In this document: positions 1 to 8,595 of the stretch, piece by piece
Position numbering within the stretch: the first letter of the stretch is position 1
Layout: each line of letters starts with the position of its first letter
Assembly (NCBI RefSeq): GCF_000732615.1
Contig: NZ_JPGL01000001.1
Coordinates: 62,001-126,000 of the forward strand
Direction of reading: 5' to 3'
Length of the DNA: 64,000 nt
From: Burkholderia paludis
GTDB taxonomy: Bacteria > Pseudomonadota > Gammaproteobacteria > Burkholderiales > Burkholderiaceae
Notes under the pieces: generated by a model
What the model was told of the DNA's origin: nothing
Seen by the model: the letters and a program-made list of their open reading frames with translations, nothing else
Database searches by the model: none
Position numbers and translations under genes: made by a program

Positions 1-1335
1 CGACATGTTGGTGCCGTGCGCATCCATCGAGATCGTGTGCGCGTAGTTGTCCTTGACGGCCTTCTTCCACGCCGAGCCCCACTGCGGCGTGCCGGGCGGC
101 GTCGCGATGCCGCTGATCGGCTTCACGCCGGCCTGGTTCACCCACAGCGGCGAGCCGCCGACGAAGCCGAGCGGGCCGTGGTCGAAGTTGTCCGCGTTGA
201 AGTCGTCCACCCCGACGCCGTTGCCGCCCGCGCCGATGAACGGGTTCGTATAGGTGTCCTTGTCGAAGAACGCCTTGATCGTCGACAGGTTCTGGTACGC
301 GAAATTGCGCCCCACGACGCCTTCGCCCGAGACCGGGTCGTACGGCTTGCCGATGCCCGACAGCAGCAGCAGGTGCACGTTGTGGTACTGGAACGCGGCC
401 ACGATCACGAGATCGGCCGGCTGGTGTACCTCGCGCCCGGCCGGATCGACGTAGGTCACGCCCGTCGCGCGCTTCTTCGTGTCGTCGAGATCGACGCGCA
501 GCACGTGGCACTTCGAGCGCAGCTCGAAGTTCGGCGCCTGCTTCAATGCGGGCAGGATGTTCAGGTTCGGCGACGCCTTCGAGTACATGTAGCACGCGTA
601 GCCGCTGCAGTAGCCGCAGAAGTTGCACGGGCCCATCTGCACGCCGTAGGGGTTCGTGTACGGGCCCGACGTGTTCGCCGACGGCAGCCGGTACGGATGC
701 AGGCCGAGCGATTTCGCCGCGTCGAAGAACCGCTGCGCCGAATAGGTGTTGAGCTGCGCGGACAGCGGGAAGTTGTCGCTGCGGTTCGCCTCGAACACGT
801 TGCCGTCGCCGACCACCTTGCCGCCGACCTTGTACGCCTGCCCCGACGTGCCGAACACCTTCTCGGCGAAGTCGAAATGCGGCTCGAGCTCGTCGTACGT
901 GACGCCCGTGTCCTGGATCGTCATCCCTTCCGGGATGAACTTCCTGCCGTAGCGCTCTTCATAGTGGCTGCGCAGGCGCAGCTCTTCCGGCGTGATCCGG
1001 AAGTGCACGCCCGACCAGTGCAACCCCGCCCCGCCGACGCCTTCGCCCGGCAGGAACGCGGCGAGCTGCCGGTACGGCAGCGCGGTGTCCTGCAGGCCGT
1101 GACGGATCGACACGGTCGTCTTCGACAGGTCGAGGAACAGTTTCTTGCGGACGTTGTACGTCAGTTCGTCGATCGTGTTCGGATACGCGCCGTCCGGATA
1201 GGTGTCGCGATACTCGCCGCGCTCCAGCGCGACGACCTTCAGGCCCGCTTCGGTCAGTTCCTTGGCGAGAATCGCACCGGTCCAGCCGAAGCCGACGATC
1301 ACCGCATCGACGTGCGGCTTTTTTTCTGCGGCCAT
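1..1335 (-). CDS. GMC-type oxidoreductase, gluconate 2-dehydrogenase flavoprotein-like subunit (partial)
   Basis: The C-terminus runs off the left window edge, so 445 residues are visible. It starts at 1335 (MAAEKKPHVD) and has an N-terminal FAD-binding motif GFGWTGAILAKEL followed by GMC-type sequence, including a cysteine-rich stretch CNFCGYCSGYACYMYS. Family members oxidise sugars or polyols at the periplasmic face of the inner membrane and pass electrons through a cytochrome c subunit to ubiquinone. The start overlaps the stop of the small-subunit gene by one base (TGATG), so translation is coupled. The multihaem cytochrome subunit normally follows and would lie outside the window. The substrate (gluconate, sorbitol or another polyol) cannot be fixed from sequence alone. 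Confidence 0.88.
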   Translation of the reverse strand, partial: MAAEKKPHVDAVIVGFGWTGAILAKELTEAGLKVVALERGEYRDTYPDGAYPNTIDELTYNVRKKLFLDLSKTTVSIRHGLQDTALPYRQLAAFLPGEGVGGAGLHWSGVHFRITPEELRLRSHYEERYGRKFIPEGMTIQDTGVTYDELEPHFDFAEKVFGTSGQAYKVGGKVVGDGNVFEANRSDNFPLSAQLNTYSAQRFFDAAKSLGLHPYRLPSANTSGPYTNPYGVQMGPCNFCGYCSGYACYMYSKASPNLNILPALKQAPNFELRSKCHVLRVDLDDTKKRATGVTYVDPAGREVHQPADLVIVAAFQYHNVHLLLLSGIGKPYDPVSGEGVVGRNFAYQNLSTIKAFFDKDTYTNPFIGAGGNGVGVDDFNADNFDHGPLGFVGGSPLWVNQAGVKPISGIATPPGTPQWGSAWKKAVKDNYAHTISMDAHGTNMS

Positions 1336-2075
1336 CAGCTCCGCTCCCCGTTGATCGAGACGGGGCCGTACGGATACGGCTTGCCGTTCTGGTTGACGAA
1401 ATCCATGAAATCCGCGCGCGCGCCCGGAAAGCCGATCATCTGCCACGCGGCCATGCCGCGATTGCCGCCGTGCACCGGATCGCAGAAATAGCCTTCGCGC
1501 GTGTTCTGCAGCAACTGACCGAAGAACACGCCCGGCGGCACGTCGTCGATCTGCGCGCCGCCCTTCTCCAGCGCGCCGAGCACGGCGTCGCGCGTCGGCG
1601 CGTCGAGCGCCGCGAACGCGTTGCCGTGGGTCTTCTCGCAATAGCGGTTGACCGCCGCGATGCCGAGCCGGTAGATGTCGCGCGGCACCAGCTTCAGCTG
1701 GTAACCGAGCTCGGGGACGCCCTGCTGGAACGGCCCCTGCATGTACCACGTCGCGCCGTGCGCGTACGGCGTCTCCATCTGGCGGTCGATGAATTCGGGC
1801 ACGCCCGCATCGAGTGCGCCGGGGCCTTCGGCGTCGGCCGGAATCAGCCGGTCGACGGCGGCCTGGACGAACGCCCATTCCTTCGCATCGAAGAAGGTCG
1901 GCTTGTACGGGGCGCGGTCGGCGCCGGCCGACGCGGCGGGCGCATTGCCGGCCGTCGTCGCGGACGGCGACGACGAGCGCAGGTCGCAGCCGGCGACCGA
2001 CGCGATCGGCACGAGTGCGACCGACGTGCGCAGGAAACGACGGCGCGAGTTGGGTTTGTCAGGTGGCGTGGACAT
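1335..2075 (-). CDS. Gluconate 2-dehydrogenase subunit 3 family protein, Tat-exported
   Basis: This 246-residue protein begins MSTPPDKPNSRRRFLRTSVA. The SRRRFLR twin-arginine motif and following hydrophobic segment mark Tat export, expected for the small subunit that carries the folded flavoprotein across the membrane. The rest matches the Gluconate_2-dh3 family in length and character (ending GKPYPYGPVSINGERS). The start at 2075 is preferred over one 14 codons upstream because it puts the Tat motif near the N-terminus. It is the first gene of the operon with the flavoprotein. Two palindromes in the long upstream gap suggest repressor control. Confidence 0.87.
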   Translation of the reverse strand: MSTPPDKPNSRRRFLRTSVALVPIASVAGCDLRSSSPSATTAGNAPAASAGADRAPYKPTFFDAKEWAFVQAAVDRLIPADAEGPGALDAGVPEFIDRQMETPYAHGATWYMQGPFQQGVPELGYQLKLVPRDIYRLGIAAVNRYCEKTHGNAFAALDAPTRDAVLGALEKGGAQIDDVPPGVFFGQLLQNTREGYFCDPVHGGNRGMAAWQMIGFPGARADFMDFVNQNGKPYPYGPVSINGERS

Positions 2076-2310
2076 GGTCGTGTTGATCGTTGGGGATCGG
2101 GGCCCGGACGCGCGCATTCCGCAAGCGGCGCGCCCGGCATTGGCAGCCGCGCCGCACGCGGCCGGCCTCCTGTTCTTTCATCTGTTGCGAACCAGCTCGA
2201 TGCGGGCGCCGTCGGTGCCTCGCGCGGCAACGCCTTCATGCGGGCACGCAGCGCGCGGCTCCGGTGGCGCTGCACGAATCGACCTCTTTGCGGGCCTTAT
2301 CGTCTGACAA

Positions 2311-2330
2311 ATGCCGGTATCTACCGGCAT
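2311..2330. promoter_or_regulatory. Inverted repeat, candidate operator of the dehydrogenase operon
   Basis: ATGCCGGTA and TACCGGCAT form perfect 9-base arms separated by two bases. It lies about 235 bases upstream of the dehydrogenase small-subunit start. The symmetry and spacing suit a dimeric repressor or activator; no regulator gene is next to it in the window. Confidence 0.5.
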
Positions 2331-2439
2331 CTGCCATTTATCGCCCATGACCCTTTTCAACTTAGACGCCGCATTTGTGGACAGCAAGCACGGCGTGCAC
2401 GCCCCTCTCTCGGGTCTGGCGACGCGTGCGGCGAATTAT

Positions 2440-2459
2440 ATATGGAACCGGTTCCATAT
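2440..2459. promoter_or_regulatory. 20-base perfect palindrome, LacI-type operator
   Basis: ATATGGAACCGGTTCCATAT is a perfect palindrome with a central CG, the hallmark of LacI/GalR-family operators. It lies between the divergent dehydrogenase operon and kptA. Sugar-acid oxidation genes are typical LacI-family targets, so control of the dehydrogenase is the likelier role. The cognate regulator is not in the window. Confidence 0.6.
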
Positions 2460-2673
2460 CGAGATGGTTCAATGCAATTCAATGCATCGAAAAATGCAAC
2501 AATTGAAAAGCCGGAAACCGGCGTGCGCAAGGATCGTGTGATCCGCCCGCCGGCGAACGCGCAGGCAAGACGATTGCCGCGGTCAGATTGCGGCTGGCGG
2601 CTGTCTCTTTCCAGCGACGCCGGGTGGCCCGAGGGTGCCGGTTCGCGTGGCGGTCTGGTAGCCTCCGCGTCTC

Positions 2674-3258
2674 ATGAGACCACGACAGAACGAATTGCCG
2701 GCGTCCGACGCGACCCGCATCAGCAAATATCTCAGCTACCTGCTGCGCCACGCGCCGCAGGCCATTGGCCTGCAACTCGACCCGGAAGGCTGGGCCGACC
2801 TCGACGAGCTGATCGCCGGCGCCGCCCGCCACGGCCACCCGCTCGATCGGGCGACGATCGAAGCCGTCTGCGCGACCAACGACAAGCAGCGTTTCGCGCT
2901 GTCGGAAGACGGCCGGCGCATCCGCGCGGTACAAGGTCACTCGACCGCCGCCGTGCAGCGGCGCTATCCGGCCGCGCAGCCTCCCGAGCGCCTCTACCAC
3001 GGCACGGCGACGCGCTTCCTGGCGTCGATCCGGGTGCAGGGGCTGAAGCCCGGCGCGCGTCATCACGTGCACCTGTCGGCCGACCGCCAGACCGCGCTGG
3101 CCGTCGGCTCGCGCTACGGCGTGCCGGTGATTCTCGAGGTCGACGCGCAGCGCATGCATCGGCAAGGCCACACGTTCTTCATCGCCGAAAACGGCGTATG
3201 GCTGACCGACGCGGTGCCGGCCGAATACCTCACGGAACGGGAGCCGCCGGCGCGCTGA
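2674..3258 (+). CDS. kptA: RNA 2'-phosphotransferase (Tpt1/KptA family)
   Basis: A 194-residue protein of the Tpt1/KptA family, which moves an internal RNA 2'-phosphate onto NAD+, giving ADP-ribose 1''-2''-cyclic phosphate and nicotinamide. The N-terminal winged-helix lobe carries the family signature SKYLSYLLRHAP with Arg25-His26. The NAD-binding lobe has IRAVQGHS (Arg84, His89), LYHGT (107-111) and HVHLS (131-135). Length and motifs are complete, so it should be active. In eukaryotes the enzyme finishes tRNA splicing; bacteria lack that pathway and the natural substrate is unclear. It stands alone between unrelated genes. Confidence 0.93.
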   Translation: MRPRQNELPASDATRISKYLSYLLRHAPQAIGLQLDPEGWADLDELIAGAARHGHPLDRATIEAVCATNDKQRFALSEDGRRIRAVQGHSTAAVQRRYPAAQPPERLYHGTATRFLASIRVQGLKPGARHHVHLSADRQTALAVGSRYGVPVILEVDAQRMHRQGHTFFIAENGVWLTDAVPAEYLTEREPPAR

Positions 3259-3267
3259 CCCGCGCGC

Positions 3268-3684
3268 TCACCACGGCCAGAACGTCGACGCGATGGACAG
3301 CGCCAGCGCCGCGCAAAGCGGCGAATAGCACAGCGTGTCCATCCGCGCGAAACGCGACCCGCGTATGCGCTTGAAGAAGCCGACGTAGCGGAAATCGCCG
3401 ACGGCCCGCACCGCGAAGATCAATGCGAGCGCAACGACCGCGAACGAGATCGCGCCGTGATATGCGTTGCGCCCCAGCCAGCCGGCGCGCGCGGCGACCC
3501 CGCACGCGCCGCCCAGCAGCGCCGCCGCGACGGCCAGCGTACCGATCGCGCTCGGCCGCAGCAGCGGCTCGCCGTCCTGCTCCGGAATGGCCGCCCGCTT
3601 GCCCAGTCGCCCGCCCAACGCCCAGTAGACGTGAACGAGCGCGATTGCGCACAGCGTCGGCACACTGAAATACGCTCCGGTCAT
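3268..3684 (-). CDS. DUF3995 family small membrane protein
   Basis: A 138-residue integral membrane protein with about four hydrophobic segments. It begins MTGAYFSVPTLCAIALVHVYWALGG and ends near RFARMDTLCYSPLCAALALSIASTFWPW. The ALVHVYWALGG segment and overall layout match DUF3995, a family of unknown function. The start at 3684 removes a long upstream frame extension with no protein character. It converges on kptA with only nine bases between the stops. Confidence 0.75.
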   Translation of the reverse strand: MTGAYFSVPTLCAIALVHVYWALGGRLGKRAAIPEQDGEPLLRPSAIGTLAVAAALLGGACGVAARAGWLGRNAYHGAISFAVVALALIFAVRAVGDFRYVGFFKRIRGSRFARMDTLCYSPLCAALALSIASTFWPW

Positions 3685-4013
3685 GTCGGTCAGTGTCCTC
3701 GTCCCGTTGTGTTGTCGTGCTGCCGGCAAGATGCCGGCACGCGGCCCTCGCCCGCGACACGCATGACGATACCGAAACCCGGCAAACCACGCATTGCGAC
3801 GCCCGGTCGCAACCCGCGCCCGCGCCCGCGCATGTTGCGATGCGGTGCGCATGCGCCGCCGCACCGGCGCGCCGCTTGACTTCCCTCCGCGCGCCACTAC
3901 GCTGTTATTCCAGTGCCGCGGCCGCCACGCCCCCGCGCGACCGGCCGCACGCGCATCGTTCGCCGCAGTGCGCGCCTGCACGACAACGATAACGAAGGCC
4001 AAGGAGACGAGTC
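3685..4013. other. Intergenic region, divergent promoters of DUF3995 gene and ald
   Basis: These 329 bases separate two divergent genes. Just before ald there is a strong ribosome binding site (AAGGAGACGAGTC then ATG). I see no clear operator or RNA element. Confidence 0.5.
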
Positions 4014-5129
4014 ATGCTGATCGGTGTGCCGAAAGAGATCAAGAACCATGAATACCGCGTGGGCCTTACGCCCGCCGGTGCGCGCGAACTGACGCGGCAT
4101 GGCCATCGCGTGCTCGTGCAGCGCGGCGCGGGCACGGCGATCGGCCTGCTCGACCCCGACTACACGGCCGCCGGTGCATCGCTCTGCGACGGCGCCGACG
4201 AAGTCTTCGCGCGCGCCGACATGATCGTCAAGGTCAAGGAGCCGCAACCGGCCGAATGCGCGATGCTGCGGCGCGGCCAGATCCTCTACACGTACCTGCA
4301 TCTCGCGCCCGATCCCGAACAGGCGGCCGCGCTCGTGAAGTCCGGCGCCGTCTGCATCGCGTACGAAACCGTGACGGGCCCGGGCGGCGGCCTGCCGCTG
4401 CTCGCGCCGATGAGCGAGGTGGCCGGGCGCATGTCGATCCAGGTCGCGGCCACCCACCTCGAAAGCCCGCGCGGAGGCCGCGGCCTGCTGATGGCCGGCG
4501 TGCCCGGCGTGGCGGCCGCGCACGTGGTCGTGCTCGGCGCGGGCGTGGTGGGCACCGGCGCGCTGCAGATGGCGGTGGGGCTCGGCGCGCGCGTCACCGT
4601 GCTCGACACCAACGTGAACCGGCTGCGTCAGCTCGACCTCGTCTTCGCCAACCGGATCGCGACCGTGTGCTCGAATGCACAGACGATCGACGAAGCCGTG
4701 CGCGATGCCGACGTCGTGATCGGCGCCGTGCTCGTGCCGGGCGCATCGGCGCCGCGGCTCGTCACGCGCGACATGATCGCGACGATGCGCACGGGCGCGG
4801 TCGTCGTCGACGTCGCGATCGACCAGGGCGGATGCTTCGAGACGTCGCATGCGACGACGCATGCGGACCCGACCTTCGTCGTCGACGGCGTGGTGCACTA
4901 CTGCGTCGCGAACATGCCCGGCGCGGTTGCGCGCACGTCGACCTTCGCGCTGAACAACGCGACGCTCGGGCATGCGCTCGCGCTCGCCGACCACGGCTGG
5001 AAGAAGGCGCTGGCCGACGATCCGCATCTGCGCGCCGGCCTGAACGTGTGCGACGGGCACATCACGTACGAAGCGGTCGCGCAGGCGCTCGGCCTGCCCT
5101 ATGTGCCGGCGGCCGGCGTGCTGGCGTGA
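4014..5129 (+). CDS. ald: Alanine dehydrogenase
   Basis: A 371-residue enzyme that oxidatively deaminates L-alanine to pyruvate and ammonia with NAD+, or runs in reverse. It opens with the family sequence MLIGVPKEIKNHEYRVGLTP. Lys75 in VKVKEP and His96 in YLHLAP are the conserved substrate-binding and catalytic residues. The NAD-binding glycine motif is VLGAGVVGTGA near residue 170. Length is standard. An excellent Shine-Dalgarno sequence precedes the ATG. It is monocistronic, and the next gene converges on it. An Lrp-type regulator would be usual but is not visible. Confidence 0.95.
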   Translation: MLIGVPKEIKNHEYRVGLTPAGARELTRHGHRVLVQRGAGTAIGLLDPDYTAAGASLCDGADEVFARADMIVKVKEPQPAECAMLRRGQILYTYLHLAPDPEQAAALVKSGAVCIAYETVTGPGGGLPLLAPMSEVAGRMSIQVAATHLESPRGGRGLLMAGVPGVAAAHVVVLGAGVVGTGALQMAVGLGARVTVLDTNVNRLRQLDLVFANRIATVCSNAQTIDEAVRDADVVIGAVLVPGASAPRLVTRDMIATMRTGAVVVDVAIDQGGCFETSHATTHADPTFVVDGVVHYCVANMPGAVARTSTFALNNATLGHALALADHGWKKALADDPHLRAGLNVCDGHITYEAVAQALGLPYVPAAGVLA

Positions 5130-5204
5130 CGCGCACGCCGGCGCACGGCCGTCGGCGCGTACCGCATGCCGCGCATCGCGTGCCGGGCCGCCGGGGTCGT
5201 CAGG

Positions 5205-5597
5205 TCAGAGGGTTGCGCGCGGCGTCGTTGCGTAGCGTCGTTCGTAGATCGACTGGCAATGCGTGCAGCGCTCCGCGGTCGGGCGCGCCATCAGGCGCTC
5301 GTAGCCGACCGCCGCATCGCAGTCGATGCATTCGCCGTAACTGCCGTCGCGCATCCGCTGCTGGGCGCGGCCGATCGCGCGCAGTTCGGCCAGCTTCATG
5401 CCGATCAACGCATGATCGACGTCGACGAACAGATCCGCATTCGCCTCGTCGCCCTCGTCCGGCGCCGCGCCGGCAAGATCGGCATAGGACTCCGACGCGC
5501 GATGGTCTTCGCTCGTGCGGATATCCGCACGCAACGCCTGCTCGTTCTCGCTCAGCCGCCGTCGCAGCGTCTGTCGTTGCTGTGGATCGAGCGCCAT
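5205..5597 (-). CDS. TraR/DksA-type zinc-finger protein
   Basis: A 130-residue protein with an N-terminal helical, probably coiled-coil half rich in Gln, Arg and Glu (MALDPQQRQTLRRRLSENEQ). A C-terminal four-cysteine zinc finger CIDC...CTHC follows, as in DksA and TraR. DksA relatives bind in the RNA polymerase secondary channel and modify transcription initiation. Here the acidic patch that follows is longer than in TraR. The start at 5597 has a good ribosome binding site (ACAGGAGAGACGGCC). It is not the housekeeping dksA; it looks like one of several DksA-like paralogues typical of Burkholderia. Confidence 0.85.
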   Translation of the reverse strand: MALDPQQRQTLRRRLSENEQALRADIRTSEDHRASESYADLAGAAPDEGDEANADLFVDVDHALIGMKLAELRAIGRAQQRMRDGSYGECIDCDAAVGYERLMARPTAERCTHCQSIYERRYATTPRATL

Positions 5598-5889
5598 GGC
5601 CGTCTCTCCTGTTCCGGGTTCCGCGCGGAAAGTACGGCGCGCGGTGTCGCGCCGGTGCGCGGCGGGCAGGCACGACCGGCGCCGCCGCGCCCGGATGCAC
5701 GCCCGGACGCACGAAGCACCGGACGCATTCGACGCAGGATAAACCCATTGAACACGCATGTGTTGACCGGAATCAGCCTGCCGGCTGACGCCCGTCATGT
5801 GGCGCCGAACTGGGGACGGACGCGAAATCGCGATGCCACGCGCCGGTCCGGCGACCTCCGCGATGCAGGACGCCAGGCCGACGACGGAA

Positions 5890-6663
5890 TCAGCGCACGT
5901 CCTCGCCAAGCCACTGCTTGCTGATCGCCCCGTATTCGCCGTCGTTGAACAGCGTATCGAGCGCGGCGTTGATCGCCCCCAGCAGCTTCGGGCTGTCCTT
6001 GCGCACCGCGATCCCCATCTTCTCCGGATAAAGCAGCGCCCCGGCCGGTTTCGCGTCGATGTGCTTGTCGCGTATCGTCAGGAGTCCCGCGATGCGGTCG
6101 GTCACGAATCCTTCGATGCGGCGGTTCTGCATGTCGATCAGGATGTCCGGCAGGCCCTTGTAGGTCTTCACCTGCACGTCGGGCCGATTCTTGCGCAGCC
6201 ACGCTTCATACGTCTCGCCGAGCGTGACGCCGACCACCTTGCCCTTCAGCTGGCCGATGTCCTGCACGGCGCTGCCCTTCGGCACGAAAAGCTGCGCGCC
6301 CGAGCGATAGTACGACCGCGTGAAATCCACGGCCTTCAGCCGTTCGTCGGTGATGGCCAGGCTGCCGATGACGGCGTCGTACTTGCCGGCCAGCAACCCG
6401 CCGACGATGCCGTCCCACGCGGTCATGACCGGGACGGGCTTCGCGCCGAGCCGGCTCGCGATGCGATTGCCGATATCGACGTCGAAGCCGTTCAGCCGGC
6501 CCGACTCGTCGATGAAGCTGAACGGCGGATACTTGCCGGTCAGCGCGAACGTCAGGTTGCCGCTCTGCCTGACCCGGTCGAGATCCTCGGCGTGCGCCGC
6601 GACGCTCGCGGCTCCGATGAGCGCCGCGCACGCCACCATCGTCAATCGTTGCATCACATTCAT
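5890..6663 (-). CDS. Periplasmic amino-acid-type ABC transporter substrate-binding protein
   Basis: A 257-residue family 3 solute-binding protein with signal peptide MNVMQRLTMVACAALIGAASVAAHA, probably cleaved after AHA. The mature part starts EDLDRVRQSGNLTFALTGKYPPFSF and contains NGFDVDIGNRIASRLG and DAVIGSLAITDERLKAVDFT, both typical of the family. It presumably delivers substrate to the permease and ATPase encoded at 10622-12042. It is the last gene of the operon, 73 bases after the thiolase gene. The gene order, with the binding protein last and metabolic enzymes between, is unusual for such a transporter. Confidence 0.9.
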   Translation of the reverse strand: MNVMQRLTMVACAALIGAASVAAHAEDLDRVRQSGNLTFALTGKYPPFSFIDESGRLNGFDVDIGNRIASRLGAKPVPVMTAWDGIVGGLLAGKYDAVIGSLAITDERLKAVDFTRSYYRSGAQLFVPKGSAVQDIGQLKGKVVGVTLGETYEAWLRKNRPDVQVKTYKGLPDILIDMQNRRIEGFVTDRIAGLLTIRDKHIDAKPAGALLYPEKMGIAVRKDSPKLLGAINAALDTLFNDGEYGAISKQWLGEDVR

Positions 6664-6736
6664 TTCCAGTCTCCAGAAGATCGATTTGATCGTGTACCGA
6701 ACGCGGCGACGCGTTCGACGTGACATCGCGCGATTG

Positions 6737-7936
6737 CTAGCGGCGCGCGACCTCGAACAGCGCGGCCGCGCCCTGCCCGCCGCCGATGCACATCGTGACG
6801 ACGACACGTCGCACACCGCGTCGCGCCCCTTCGAGCAACGCGTGGCCGACCATGCGCACGCCGGTCATGCCGTATGGATGGCCGAGCGCGATACTGCCGC
6901 CGTTGACGTTGACGGTTTCATACGACAGCCCGAGCGCCTCGACGCAATGCACGACCTGCGACGCGAAGGCTTCGTTGAGTTCCCACAGGTCGATGTCGGC
7001 GGCCGACAGGCCCGTGCGGGCGAGCAGCCCGCGCACGGCCGGCACGGGGCCGACGCCCATCTCGTCGGGCCGGCAGCCGGCCACCGCGTACGCGACCATG
7101 CGCCCGAGCGGCGGCGCGTCGAGCGTCCTCAACATCGCGCCCGATACGATCGCGCAGGCGGCCGAACCGTCCGCCAGCGCGCAGGCATTGCCGGCCGTCA
7201 CGGTGCCCCCGTCGCGCACAGCGTCGAGCGCCGCCAGCGCATCGACGGACGTGCCGGGGCGCCGGCACTCGTCCTCGCTCGCGCGCAGCATGCGCGGCAC
7301 ACTGTCGCCGCTGGACTTGTCGCGCTCGAGCTTGCGCACGTCGACCGCGACGATCTCGTCGCGCAGCCGACCCGCTTGCGCCGCATCCTCCGCCCGGCGC
7401 TGGCTGAGCACCGCGTAGTCGTCCTGCGCGCGCCGCGACACGCGATACCGGCTCGCGACCACCTCCGCCGTCTCGACCATCGGCATGTAGGCGTCGCCGT
7501 GTCGCGCCAGCAACCGTTCGTCCTGCTGACGATGGCGATTCATGTGGGCATTCTGGACGAGGCTGATCGATTCGACGCCCCCCGCCAGGATCGCGTCGGC
7601 GTGGCCGCCGGCGATGCTCGCCGACGCCATGACGACCGACATCAGGCCCGATGCGCATTGCCGGTCGACGGTCATGCCCGGCACGCTCACGGGCAGGCCC
7701 GCGGCCAGCGCCGCGAGCCGGCCGACGTTGTAATACTGCGTGCCTTCCGGCAACGCGCAGCCGAGCATCACGTCGTCGATCCGTTCCGGGTCGAGGCCGC
7801 TGCGGGCAAGCGCGGCGCGCAACGACAGCGCGGCGAGCGTCGGCGACGTCGTATCGTTGAACGCGCCGCGAAACGCACGCCCGATCGGCGTACGCGCATA
7901 TCCGACGATCCAGGCGTCGCGATCGGTCCCGCTCAT
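6737..7936 (-). CDS. Acetyl-CoA acyltransferase (thiolase)
   Basis: A 399-residue thiolase, which cleaves a 3-oxoacyl-CoA with CoA to acetyl-CoA and a shortened acyl-CoA. The acyl-accepting cysteine is Cys94 in DRQCASGLMSV. The C-terminal motifs are NVNGGSIALGHPYGMTG with His353 and CIGGGQGAA with Cys383. All catalytic residues are present. The ATG overlaps the stop of the CoA-transferase B gene by four bases, so it is translationally coupled and should act on the CoA-transferase product. Whether it cleaves acetoacetyl-CoA, 3-oxoadipyl-CoA or another 3-oxoacyl-CoA is not visible. Confidence 0.92.
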   Translation of the reverse strand: MSGTDRDAWIVGYARTPIGRAFRGAFNDTTSPTLAALSLRAALARSGLDPERIDDVMLGCALPEGTQYYNVGRLAALAAGLPVSVPGMTVDRQCASGLMSVVMASASIAGGHADAILAGGVESISLVQNAHMNRHRQQDERLLARHGDAYMPMVETAEVVASRYRVSRRAQDDYAVLSQRRAEDAAQAGRLRDEIVAVDVRKLERDKSSGDSVPRMLRASEDECRRPGTSVDALAALDAVRDGGTVTAGNACALADGSAACAIVSGAMLRTLDAPPLGRMVAYAVAGCRPDEMGVGPVPAVRGLLARTGLSAADIDLWELNEAFASQVVHCVEALGLSYETVNVNGGSIALGHPYGMTGVRMVGHALLEGARRGVRRVVVTMCIGGGQGAAALFEVARR

Positions 7937-8595
7937 GCCGCCTCCCCGTCGACCGCGAAGTCGGCATCGGTCATGTTCCGGATCTCCGCGACGCTCATCG
8001 AGCCCAGCCGCTCGACCAGCGTCAACCCCTGCGCGTCGCACCGGAACACCGCGTGTTCGGTGACGATCGTCGTGACACGGCGTCTCGCCGTGAGCGGCAA
8101 CGTACATCGCTCGACGATCTTCGGCCGGCCGTTCTTGTCGGTGTGCGGCATCGTCACGATCACGCGGCGCGCCTTCTGCGCGAGTTCCGCGCCGCCGCCG
8201 ATACCGGCCACGAGGCCGCCGGGCACGAGCCAGTTCGCGAGATCGCCGTACGCCGACACTTGCAGGGCCCCCAGAAACGTGATGTCGACCAGCCCGCGCC
8301 GGATCATGCCGAACGACTCGGCGCTGTCCACGATCGCGCCGCCCGGCACGACCGATACGTAGCCGCCGCCGGCGTCGATCAGCTGACTGTCGGGTTCGGC
8401 CGCGCGCGCGAGCGCCCCGACGCCGACGATGCCGTTCTCCGAGTGAATCCACGCGGCGGGCGGATCGCCGAGATACGACGGGATCAGCGTCGGCAGGCCG
8501 ATGCCCAGGTTGATCAGTTGCCCGCGCGCCACTTCGCGTGCGGCCCGGCGCGCGATCACGTGGCGCGGGTCAGCGCTCGATGGGCTGGTATTCAT
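7933..8595 (-). CDS. 3-oxoacid CoA-transferase, subunit B
   Basis: A 220-residue beta subunit of a family I CoA-transferase. It contains SENGIVG with Glu53, the residue that forms the glutamyl-CoA thioester, and GGAIVDSAESFGMIRRG further on. It pairs with the subunit A gene just upstream, which it overlaps by 26 bases, and is coupled to thiolase by an ATGA overlap. The enzyme moves CoA from a donor such as succinyl-CoA or acetyl-CoA to a 3-oxoacid. GGAGACGGCG before the ATG at 8595 supports this start. Assignment to acetoacetate or 3-oxoadipate is not possible by eye. Confidence 0.92.
   Translation of the reverse strand: MNTSPSSADPRHVIARRAAREVARGQLINLGIGLPTLIPSYLGDPPAAWIHSENGIVGVGALARAAEPDSQLIDAGGGYVSVVPGGAIVDSAESFGMIRRGLVDITFLGALQVSAYGDLANWLVPGGLVAGIGGGAELAQKARRVIVTMPHTDKNGRPKIVERCTLPLTARRRVTTIVTEHAVFRCDAQGLTLVERLGSMSVAEIRNMTDADFAVDGEAA

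Larger units (their letters stand above)
2076..2673. other. Intergenic region with divergent promoters
   Basis: There are 598 bases between the divergent dehydrogenase operon and kptA. The only structures I can support are the two palindromes annotated separately (2311-2330 and 2440-2459). Reading frames across it are compositional shadows with no recognisable protein. Confidence 0.6.

Noticed and set aside
16..1491. Long plus-strand frames such as 16-1491, 1470-3374, 31607-34915 and the minus-strand frame 20662-23367
   Set aside because: They are antisense shadows of recognisable genes; their translations are Arg-, Ala- and His-rich without any family motif, as expected from third-position GC bias.
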